5,070 bases of DNA from Bacillota bacterium (GTDB lineage Bacteria; Bacillota; Clostridia; Lachnospirales; Lachnospiraceae): assembly GCA_017861355.1 (NCBI GenBank), contig JAGFXQ010000267.1, forward strand, positions 1 through 5,070. The letters run 5' to 3'. The notes under the pieces are model-generated. The model was given only the letters and a program-made list of their open reading frames with translations. It was not told where the DNA came from and did no database searches. Every line of letters begins with the position of its first letter. Position 1 is the first letter of the stretch. Positions 1-5,070 of the stretch are shown here, piece by piece. Both the position numbers and the translations under genes were made by a program.

Positions 1-588
1 CAATCCACCGCCAAGGTCCTCACTCCATGCCCGGTCAAAAACAAGGTTGAAATGCTTCTCTGACTGCTGAAGGTATTTCTCATCGCCCGTAATTGCATAA
101 ACCCGGGCACAGGCGATTGTCATCCACATAATATCGTCATTAAATTCATTATAGGACCAGTCTTCTCCATGATTGCTGATAAAGCCCTGATACATATCTT
201 CAATTACCGCTAAATATTTCTCATCCTGTGTCTGCTCATAAGCATCAATGACAACCTCAAAGATTTCAGCCTGCTGCCAAAAATCTTCTCCTACTATGTA
301 ACCGCCCTTCTCATCCTTTACATAAAAGCTGTTCAGGAAAGTATCCACAGCGCTTTTCGCCATATCGGTCGTAATCTTATCCTGTACCGGCTTTGCAGTT
401 ATTTCATCATTCGCTTGTGTTGTCAAAGCCTCTGTTTCTTTTGCCATGTTCTCTTCCTTTCCAACTGTGTTCCTTTTGTCTGTAATAAACCAGATCAGAC
501 CGATCGCAACCACTGCGATCAGTGCAACAGCGGCGGTGAATATTATTCTTCGCCCGCTTTTGTCCTTGGAATTTCTATTCTCATTCAT
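1..588 (-). CDS. Membrane-anchored GH76-type glycoside hydrolase (alpha-1,6-mannanase family), 3' part outside window
   Basis: I translated this frame by hand: an ATG at 588-586 opens 196 codons without a stop to the window edge, so the protein is C-terminally truncated only by the window. AGGAG at 602-598, 9 nt before the ATG, supports the start. Residues 1-14 are polar and basic, about 15-35 form one hydrophobic helix ending in LIWFITDKR, and about 40-70 are a polar linker. There is no lipobox cysteine, so an uncleaved membrane anchor facing outward is likely. The hydrolase domain starts near residue 75, with FWQQAEIF (103-110) and the family's Asp-Asp pair in FNDDIMW (D151, D152), then GGGL at 193-196. 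These align with the complete upstream homologue at an offset of about 63-64 residues, so roughly 210 more residues are expected. GH76 enzymes are retaining endo-alpha-1,6-mannanases with an (alpha/alpha)6 barrel. It lies 26 nt after the upstream hydrolase gene and is probably co-transcribed. The likely role is extracellular cleavage of an alpha-mannan-like glycan; the exact substrate is inferred. Confidence 0.85.
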   Translation of the reverse strand, partial: MNENRNSKDKSGRRIIFTAAVALIAVVAIGLIWFITDKRNTVGKEENMAKETEALTTQANDEITAKPVQDKITTDMAKSAVDTFLNSFYVKDEKGGYIVGEDFWQQAEIFEVVIDAYEQTQDEKYLAVIEDMYQGFISNHGEDWSYNEFNDDIMWMTIACARVYAITGDEKYLQQSEKHFNLVFDRAWSEDLGGGL

Positions 589-614
589 TTATAATGTCTC
601 CTGCAGATTTTGTA

Positions 615-1637
615 CTATATGATAAGGAGTTTTGCTGCTGTCTCAAGTAACATAATTCCGCTTAGATGCTGTGCCAGATCTACTTCAGCCATCTCCCTTA
701 CCTCCCAATTACCTCCGATTAATCCATGTTCGTTGATCCCTTTCTCTATCACGCACTGCGCGTTCTGAAGAATCATTTCTCGAATCTCCGTAAGCTGGGG
801 GTGGACTTCCATCAGATCATAAAGGTAGCGGACCAGAATTCCTTTGAACAAACCACAATCATCTTCTCCCTCATAAGGGATAATTCCATGGTTCGTATCA
901 ACCAGTAATTCCTTTGTTATTTTCGCAATTTGTTCTGCCTTGACCAAGCACTCCTGTGAATGTTCAATTTTATATAACTCTACCAGTGCTCCAATCATTA
1001 CACCCTGATTATAGGTGAATTTCCACTCGTAATCGATTTGCTTATCTCCCAGACGGTTTATTCCGTCCAGTACAAAGCCTGTTACCGGATCGGTCAGATT
1101 CGCCAGATTCCAATCCAGGATTCGTTTTCCCCATACCAGATCATCCTCATTTGCAAATCTCTGATACAAACGGAAGGCCAATATAGCAGCCGGTGCATTG
1201 GCCGGGGTATTCTTGTAGTCCAGCTGATCCTTCTTCCAGGCCAAACCACCGCCCATATGATCATTCCAGGCTGTTTTGATATCCTCCCAGATAATATGAA
1301 CCTGTTCTTTATAGGTATCTTCCTGGGTAGCATCCCATAACCTTAGCTGCGCCAATGCCATCCACTCCATATCGTCATACCAATTATGGAGAAATGTATT
1401 ACCATTGCGAGTAAAGGTACCCTGATACTCTTTTTCAATTCTTGCCAAATATTTTGGATCCTTGGACCTTAAATAGGCATCGATCAGGCAATCCAGAGAA
1501 TGTGCATGCCACCAATAAATCCAATTCTCGGATTCTCGAACCGGAAAATGATTGACAAAGGTGCCTTCTGCATCACTCCAAAAATTCTCGATCAAACTCT
1601 CCTGCACCTGATTGCAGATTTCCTCAATTCGCTTCAT
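615..1637 (-). CDS. Cytoplasmic GH76-type glycoside hydrolase (alpha-1,6-mannanase family)
   Basis: This is a complete 340-residue protein, about the length of a bare GH76 catalytic domain. The ATG at 1637 is preceded by AAGGAG (1651-1646) at 8 nt spacing; the stop is TAG at 617-615. The N-terminus (MKRIEEICNQVQESL) is amphipathic and charged, with no signal peptide, lipobox or membrane helix, so it should act in the cytoplasm. Family-like landmarks in order are YWWHAHSLDCLIDAY (41-55), the Asp-Asp pair in WYDDMEWMA (D88, D89), GGGLAWK (129-135), NAPAAI (147-152), YNQG (209-212) and FKGI (264-267). In characterised GH76 mannanases the adjacent aspartates are nucleophile and acid/base for retaining cleavage of alpha-1,6-mannosyl bonds. 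A likely role is trimming oligosaccharides brought in by the ABC importer encoded just upstream. It shares its fold with GH88/GH105 unsaturated uronyl hydrolases, but the DD-x-x-W pattern favours GH76. Activity and substrate are not shown by the sequence alone. Confidence 0.88.
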   Translation of the reverse strand: MKRIEEICNQVQESLIENFWSDAEGTFVNHFPVRESENWIYWWHAHSLDCLIDAYLRSKDPKYLARIEKEYQGTFTRNGNTFLHNWYDDMEWMALAQLRLWDATQEDTYKEQVHIIWEDIKTAWNDHMGGGLAWKKDQLDYKNTPANAPAAILAFRLYQRFANEDDLVWGKRILDWNLANLTDPVTGFVLDGINRLGDKQIDYEWKFTYNQGVMIGALVELYKIEHSQECLVKAEQIAKITKELLVDTNHGIIPYEGEDDCGLFKGILVRYLYDLMEVHPQLTEIREMILQNAQCVIEKGINEHGLIGGNWEVREMAEVDLAQHLSGIMLLETAAKLLII

Positions 1638-1657
1638 CCTCTTCTCTCCTTGTTACA

Positions 1658-1672
1658 ACTATAATGTATAGT
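1658..1672 (-). repeat. Short hairpin before the cytoplasmic hydrolase ribosome binding site
   Basis: ACTATA (1672-1667 on the minus strand it reads ACTATA) and TATAGT (1663-1658) form a perfect 6-bp inverted repeat around a CAT loop. It ends 6 nt before the AAGGAG at 1651-1646. An all-but-one A/T stem is weak as RNA, so it is as likely to be half of an operator, or chance, as a translational control hairpin. Confidence 0.4.
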
Positions 1673-1679
1673 GTTATTA

Positions 1680-1735
1680 CGAAACATAATAATATTGACC
1701 AATGTGTACACATTTATAGTAATATCTTTGTTTCG
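1680..1735. promoter_or_regulatory. Candidate operator: 14-bp palindrome with concentric outer arms
   Basis: AATGTGTACACATT at 1701-1714 is a perfect 14-bp palindrome centred at 1707.5. Two further arms, CGAAACA (1680-1686) and TGTTTCG (1729-1735), are exact reverse complements of each other and share the same centre; the bases between are mostly not symmetric. The place, in the gap before the two hydrolase genes, and the symmetry suit a dimeric DNA-binding regulator. No regulator gene is in the window, so the protein family (LacI, GntR, other) cannot be named. Spacing of the outer arms may be coincidence. Confidence 0.45.
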
Positions 1736-1761
1736 CATACCTAACTATAATGTCATGAATA

Positions 1762-1848
1762 AGGATGCAATAAACCCTTCAGCAATGTTTACTATACCTA
1801 TATTAATCTTGGTATTCGTACTAATCCTGTCCGAATTTATTACATCCT
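1762..1848 (-). repeat. Long-range inverted repeat after the binding-protein gene
   Basis: On the minus strand AGGATGTAATAAA (1848-1836) can pair with TTTATTGCATCCT (1774-1762): 13 pairs, one of them G-U in minus-strand RNA. The plus-strand transcript would instead have an A-C mismatch there, consistent with a role in the minus-strand transcript. The 61-nt loop (1835-1775) can hold a small nested stem, ATACC with GGTAT. The stem starts 19 nt after the binding-protein stop codon. There is no T run after it, so it is not a classic intrinsic terminator; it could be a 3' end stabiliser, a processing site or an mRNA element between transporter and hydrolases. Confidence 0.4.
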
Positions 1849-1867
1849 CTTCATAAAATCTCTTTAA

Positions 1868-3205
1868 TTATTTTGCTGCGTCTGCGAGTATCTGATCGCC
1901 CTGGGACTGAGCTGCACTAAGTGCATCCTGTGCGCTGATCTCACCAGCCACATATTTCTGAAGCTGAGGAATTAATGCTAAGCCTTCTACATCAGAATAA
2001 CCCGGAACCTTAGAACGGATGCTTGCATATAACATGGTCTCGGAGAATACCTTCAGAATTTCATCATTCATAAAGTAAGGATCGCTTGCAGCATCCTTAT
2101 TTGCCGGAAGGTTACCGCTGATCTTAGCAAATTCTACACCGTTTGCAGGCTGTGTTGTCCACCACTTGATGAAATCCCATGCGCCTTCCTGATTCTTAGC
2201 CTTGTTCGGAACAATTAAGCCAAAGCCGCCCATCATAGCAGATTTTGCACCGCTGGGTCCTGCCGGTTGTCCGATTACGCCGAAATCAATCCCTGCATCT
2301 TTGTAGCTCTGCAGTGTCCAAGGTCCGTTAAAGGTAATTGCTACTTTACCAGCCTTAAAGCCGTCACCGCCAAAAGCATCCTCAAAGCCTAAATCATAAA
2401 CTTTATCTTCATTCAATAACTGATTCCAGTATGCTAATACATCAAGACCTGCCTGTGTATTGAAAGCGGTAACTGCGGGACTTGCAGAGTTATCAATCAT
2501 CTTTCCGCCTGCCTGCTGGATCCAGTTATTAAATAAACCAACATCCTTTAAGGAGAAGCCTGCCTGAACCAGTTTGTCTCCATCTCTCTTTGTTAATTTG
2601 ATTGCTGCCTGTCTTAAGCTTTCCCAATCAGTAATGGTTGCCGGATCAATTCCAGCTTCCGCAAACATCGCCTTGTTGTAGAAAAGAACTCTGGAATCTA
2701 CGGTCAACGGAATTCCGTATAATTTACCATCATAAGTAAGCTCATCTACTGCCGGCTCATAGAACTTTGTTAAGTCTATGCTGTCTGCTTTTACCAACTC
2801 ATCTAACGGTGCAAGAGCGCCCTTCGGAGCATAAACACCGGTGTTAAAACGATCCCAAAGAACGACATCGGGAGCTTCGTTACTTACGATTGCCGTCAGA
2901 AGCTTCTCTTCCATGCTATCCTGAACTGCATAGGTTATGTGATACTTCGTCTGAGATTCATTGTATGTTTTCAACTGGCTTTCCAGCTGTCCTACCTGAT
3001 CTCCACCCCAGGAGCCCCACATGGTTACTTCCGTCGGTGCTCCACTTTGATCCTCTGTGCTACCTGCATTTTCAGATCCAGTCTTTGTACCATCTTCTGT
3101 CTTACCGGTATCTTTGGAACATCCGGCAAATGCACTTACCACAATCAACATGACAAGAGCCATTGCTATCATTTTTTTGTACATCGTTGTTACCATCTTT
3201 TTCAT
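1868..3205 (-). CDS. Sugar ABC transporter substrate-binding lipoprotein (family 1, CUT1)
   Basis: This 445-residue protein captures a sugar outside the membrane and hands it to the two permeases encoded upstream. The ATG at 3205 is preceded by a near-perfect AAAGGAGG (3220-3213) at 7 nt, which favours it over ATGs at codons 4 and 8. The basic N-terminus and hydrophobic core (about 12-27) end in a lipobox, FAGC with C29, so the mature protein should be lipid-anchored at C29. A G/S/T/E-rich linker (30-57) follows. The extracellular solute-binding domain runs from about VTMWGSWGG (60-68) to the end; family hallmarks include APDVVLWD (111-118), GKLYGIPLTVDSRVLFYNK (160-178), FNGPW (292-296) and GGFGLIVP (326-333). 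Tryptophans such as W63, W66, W117 and W296 are candidates for sugar stacking. Length is usual for the family. The ligand cannot be read from sequence; the GH76 neighbours suggest manno-oligosaccharides. Confidence 0.93.
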   Translation of the reverse strand: MKKMVTTMYKKMIAMALVMLIVVSAFAGCSKDTGKTEDGTKTGSENAGSTEDQSGAPTEVTMWGSWGGDQVGQLESQLKTYNESQTKYHITYAVQDSMEEKLLTAIVSNEAPDVVLWDRFNTGVYAPKGALAPLDELVKADSIDLTKFYEPAVDELTYDGKLYGIPLTVDSRVLFYNKAMFAEAGIDPATITDWESLRQAAIKLTKRDGDKLVQAGFSLKDVGLFNNWIQQAGGKMIDNSASPAVTAFNTQAGLDVLAYWNQLLNEDKVYDLGFEDAFGGDGFKAGKVAITFNGPWTLQSYKDAGIDFGVIGQPAGPSGAKSAMMGGFGLIVPNKAKNQEGAWDFIKWWTTQPANGVEFAKISGNLPANKDAASDPYFMNDEILKVFSETMLYASIRSKVPGYSDVEGLALIPQLQKYVAGEISAQDALSAAQSQGDQILADAAK

Positions 3206-3227
3206 ACCTTTTCCTCCTTTAATATGC

Positions 3228-3263
3228 CATGTGTCAGACTCAGGGAGTTAGTTATGACACATG
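3228..3263 (-). promoter_or_regulatory. Intercistronic hairpin before the binding-protein gene
   Basis: On the minus strand CATGTGTCA (3263-3255) and TGACACATG (3236-3228) form a perfect 9-bp stem. Inside it ACTC (3248-3245) pairs with GAGT (3241-3238) around a CCT loop, separated from the main stem by a 6/1 internal loop. The structure fills over half of the 67-nt gap after the permease stop codon and ends 7 nt before the AAAGGAGG of the binding-protein gene. There is no T run, so termination is unlikely. A plausible role is to protect or define the 5' end of a processed binding-protein mRNA so that more of it is made than permease; an operator is the alternative. Confidence 0.6.
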
Positions 3264-3272
3264 AATGATTTA

Positions 3273-4133
3273 TTATTTATTGCCGGTTAAGGCAATACCC
3301 CTTACATAGTATTTCTGAGCAAATATAAAGATCAGAATGGTTGGCAGAGTCGCAATGACGGTTCCTGCCATAAGCGGACCATAACTCGTATTATACTGAT
3401 ACTGGAATACGGACAAGCCGACCTGAATTGTCATCATTTGCTTCGAATTCAGTACAATCATCGGCCACATGAAGGAATTCCATCCCGACTGGAAGGTCAT
3501 AATTCCAAGCGTGATTGCCGCCGGTTTGATCAGTGGAAGATAGATCTGCCAGAAGATACGGAACTCGTTGCAGCCGTCCACTCTGGCCGCCTCTGCCAGA
3601 TCATCCGGCAGTGTTTCAAAAAACTGTTTCATAAAGAATACTGCGAATGCGCCTACTGCACCCGGAAGAATAATTGCCGAATAGTGATTGATGAAGCCGG
3701 AACCGCCCTGTCCAAAGATATCGTTGCCCCCAACAAAAGGGAAATACTTCAGTACCAGGAATTGAGGGATCATCGTTACGATACCCGGGATCATCATCGA
3801 GGACAACAGCATGGCGAAGGAAATCTTTCTTCCCTTGAATTTTAGTTTGGCGAAGGAATAGCCCGCCAATGCACCAAAGAATATATTGGTGATCACTCCT
3901 GCGACTGCAAGGATCAGGGAATTGATAAAATATCTTAAGAAAGGGATCGTATCGAATACTTTCTTATAGTTATTCAGTGAAAAGTGATCGGACATCAGCG
4001 AGAGTGAATTCGAGTAAATCTCACCTTCCGGCTTCAGTGAAGTTGCGATCATCCATAAGAACGGAAATACGGTAACCATCGCAATCATTACGGCACCCAC
4101 GTACCACAAAACATTAAGTACTTTTCTCTTCAT
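3273..4133 (-). CDS. Sugar ABC transporter permease, UgpE/MalG-like (CUT1)
   Basis: This 286-residue integral membrane protein is one half of the importer channel. Six hydrophobic segments are visible near residues 9-31, 69-93, 105-127, 151-168, 203-225 and 254-273. The cytoplasmic EAA loop that docks on the ATPase is clear: EAARVDG (181-187) followed by the conserved LP at 199-200 in IYLPLIKPA. The C-terminus ends in YYVRGIALTGNK, matching the usual VRGLTAGAVKG-type tail of UgpE/MalG homologues. The ATG at 4133 has AGGAGG (4146-4141) at 7 nt; this ribosome binding site overlaps the TAG stop of the preceding permease gene, so the two are translationally close. Length is normal for the family. 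Together with the other permease it forms the heterodimer that receives sugar from the lipoprotein. Sequence does not reveal the transported sugar. Confidence 0.95.
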   Translation of the reverse strand: MKRKVLNVLWYVGAVMIAMVTVFPFLWMIATSLKPEGEIYSNSLSLMSDHFSLNNYKKVFDTIPFLRYFINSLILAVAGVITNIFFGALAGYSFAKLKFKGRKISFAMLLSSMMIPGIVTMIPQFLVLKYFPFVGGNDIFGQGGSGFINHYSAIILPGAVGAFAVFFMKQFFETLPDDLAEAARVDGCNEFRIFWQIYLPLIKPAAITLGIMTFQSGWNSFMWPMIVLNSKQMMTIQVGLSVFQYQYNTSYGPLMAGTVIATLPTILIFIFAQKYYVRGIALTGNK

Positions 4134-4144
4134 TCTCCTACCTC

Positions 4145-5023
4145 CTATATCTCAGCCTTATTTATTTTCTGATTGATTATTGTCATAAATAAAATAATGA
4201 AAAATAGTATCAGAGAAATACTGGACGCATAACCCATATTCAAATTGTTGAAACCGTTATTATATATGTAGTAAACCAAGGTGATGGTTGCATTACCCGG
4301 CCCCCCTTTGGTCAGAATGAATGCCTGATCAAATACCTGCAAGGTGCCAATAATCAGCATGGTAGATACCAAGAAGGTCGTCTTGGTAAGCGACGGCATG
4401 GTGATCATGCGAAACATCTGCCACCGGTTAGCTCCTTCTACTTTGGCTGCTTCATAATAAAGTGTCGGGATCCCCTTTAATCCGGACAGGAAGATCATCA
4501 TATTACCGCCGAAGCCTGCCCATAAGCTCATCATTACAATCGCGATCATAGCCAGCTTTGAGTCGTAGAGCCATGCCGGTCCATTAATATGGAAGATACC
4601 TAAGATCCCGTTCAGCAGACCAAGCTGCGGGTTCAGGATCCAAAACCATAAGGTTGCGGTTGCTACACTGGAAGAAAGCACCGGAAGATAGAATAAGGTA
4701 CGAAATAACCCCACCATTTTCTTATCCGAATTCAGGAACAATGCAGCCCCCAGAGATAGCATCAAGCCGGTCGGTACATACAGTACCGTATAATAACAAG
4801 TATTTCTTAAGGAGATCCAAAAGAAATCATCCTTCACTATCTTCAGAAAATTATCAAACCCAATAAAACGAGGAGGATTTAAAATATCATAATCTGTGAA
4901 GCTCAACGCAATCGCCATAATCATTGGCAATAAGGTAAAAACAAGAAACAGTATCATCGGAGGTGAGACGAAAAGTCCTCCTATAAAATTCTGCTTTTTG
5001 ATTACACGATTTTTCATCCTCAA
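4145..5023 (-). CDS. Sugar ABC transporter permease, UgpA/MalF-like (CUT1)
   Basis: This is the first gene of the visible cluster and the second membrane subunit of the importer, 292 residues from a TTG start or 290 from the ATG at 5017. Six hydrophobic segments lie near residues 17-40, 77-98, 108-130, 157-180, 215-235 and 263-284. The ATPase-contact loop reads EAAKVEG (191-197) with MP at 209-210 in ITMPSLTK, and TKGGPGNAT (238-246) is the typical UgpA/MalF signature before the last helix. The strong AAAGGGGG ribosome binding site (5039-5032) is 8 nt from the TTG but 14 nt from the ATG, so I keep the TTG start; the difference is only two residues. It is 11 nt upstream of the partner permease gene. 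No ATPase gene is next to the trio; a shared MsmK/UgpC-type ATPase encoded elsewhere is the usual solution in Gram-positives. Confidence 0.94.
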   Translation of the reverse strand: MRMKNRVIKKQNFIGGLFVSPPMILFLVFTLLPMIMAIALSFTDYDILNPPRFIGFDNFLKIVKDDFFWISLRNTCYYTVLYVPTGLMLSLGAALFLNSDKKMVGLFRTLFYLPVLSSSVATATLWFWILNPQLGLLNGILGIFHINGPAWLYDSKLAMIAIVMMSLWAGFGGNMMIFLSGLKGIPTLYYEAAKVEGANRWQMFRMITMPSLTKTTFLVSTMLIIGTLQVFDQAFILTKGGPGNATITLVYYIYNNGFNNLNMGYASSISLILFFIILFMTIINQKINKAEI

Positions 5024-5070
5024 AATTTTGACCCCCTTTAAATATTTGTGACACTTCTGACATTAATATT
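5024..5070 (-). promoter_or_regulatory. Partial leader of the transporter operon with imperfect dyad
   Basis: Only 47 nt upstream of the first permease are visible. They hold the ribosome binding site and, at 5041-5070, an imperfect dyad centred at 5055.5: outer arms AATATT (5041-5046 and 5065-5070) and inner matches built on two TGACA copies (5049-5053 and 5058-5062), giving 10 of 15 symmetric positions. It could be part of an operator. No -35/-10 pair can be assigned because the promoter, if here, lies mostly past the edge. Confidence 0.35.
5032..5039 (-). promoter_or_regulatory. Ribosome binding site that favours a TTG start
   Basis: AAAGGGGG followed by T differs by one base from the AGGAGGT consensus. 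It sits 8 nt before TTG (5023-5021) and 14 nt before ATG (5017-5015). The AGG right before the ATG is too close to serve as its own site. Spacing therefore favours TTG, though ATG cannot be excluded. Confidence 0.55.

Larger units (their letters stand above)
1638..1867 (-). other. 230-nt intergenic region between binding protein and hydrolase genes
   Basis: This AT-rich gap is the longest non-coding stretch in the window. Reading in the direction of transcription it contains a long-range inverted repeat (1848-1836 with 1774-1762), an 11-bp direct repeat AACTATAATGT (+ strand, 1743-1753 and 1657-1667), a perfect 14-bp palindrome (1714-1701) with outer symmetric arms, and a 6-bp hairpin right before the hydrolase ribosome binding site. 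I found no minus-strand promoter with good -35 and -10 boxes at normal spacing and no GC stem followed by a T run. A plus-strand open frame at 1671-1856 opens with GTG and has no ribosome binding site, so I treat it as chance. The gap probably uncouples hydrolase expression from transporter expression; that is inference. Confidence 0.6.

Noticed and set aside
1094..1333. Minus-strand open frame of 79 codons inside the cytoplasmic hydrolase gene
   Set aside because: It is in a different frame of a strongly supported gene and is Arg/Trp/Ile-rich with no recognisable domain.
1691..1720. Plus-strand promoter TTGACC (1695-1700) with TATAGT
   Set aside because: The boxes are 15 bp apart, shorter than usual, and no plus-strand gene follows.
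1762..1848. Intrinsic terminator after the binding-protein gene
   Set aside because: The stem is AT-rich with a 61-nt loop and no T run follows, so it does not fit a rho-independent terminator.
1671..1856. Plus-strand open frame of 61 codons, Ile/Leu-rich, in the 230-nt gap
   Set aside because: It opens with GTG, has no ribosome binding site and covers the structured intergenic region; its hydrophobic look comes from AT-rich DNA.
1638..1867. Riboswitch or other known structured RNA
   Set aside because: I saw no recognisable riboswitch core or T-box-like sequence; only simple inverted repeats.
2890..3268. Three overlapping plus-strand open frames of 64-109 codons opposite the binding-protein N-terminus
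   Set aside because: They are antisense to the signal peptide and linker coding region, rich in Cys, His and Pro as expected for a reverse frame, and lack ribosome binding sites.
3438..3845. Plus-strand open frame of 135 codons
   Set aside because: It lies entirely antisense to the clear MalG-like permease, and its composition looks like a shadow of that gene, with no domain I recognise.

Overview
The window holds a single block of five genes, all on the minus strand, so it is read from high to low coordinates. In transcription order they are two membrane subunits of a carbohydrate ABC importer (5023-4145 and 4133-3273), its lipoprotein sugar-binding protein (3205-1868), a complete cytoplasmic GH76-type glycoside hydrolase (1637-615), and the first 196 codons of a second, membrane-anchored GH76-type hydrolase (588-1) that runs off the left edge. 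The gaps, in transcription order, are 11, 67, 230 and 26 nt. The first four genes could form one operon, with the 230-nt gap the likeliest internal regulatory point.

The organism is probably a low-to-moderate GC Firmicute (Bacillota), perhaps a gut or plant-matter clostridium of the Lachnospiraceae type. The grounds are strong AGGAGG-type ribosome binding sites before every gene, a lipoprotein with a G/S/T/E-rich linker after its lipobox cysteine, and a CUT1 importer with no ATPase gene beside it, a common arrangement in Gram-positives that share an MsmK-type ATPase. This is inferred from style; no taxonomic marker is present.

Functionally the locus looks like a system for an alpha-mannan-like glycan. 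GH76 enzymes are known as endo-acting alpha-1,6-mannanases with a catalytic Asp-Asp pair, and both hydrolases here keep that pair. The simplest model is that the anchored enzyme cuts the polymer outside the cell, the binding protein and permeases import oligosaccharides, and the enzyme without a signal peptide shortens them inside. The substrate is inferred from the family and not proven.

The non-coding stretches carry clear structure. A 9-bp perfect inverted repeat, with a smaller nested stem, lies just before the binding-protein gene. The 230-nt gap holds a perfect 14-bp palindrome with concentric outer arms, a 13-bp long-range stem and a short hairpin. The octamer ACATTATA occurs three times upstream of the two hydrolases. 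No rRNA, tRNA, CRISPR array, insertion sequence or classic terminator was found.
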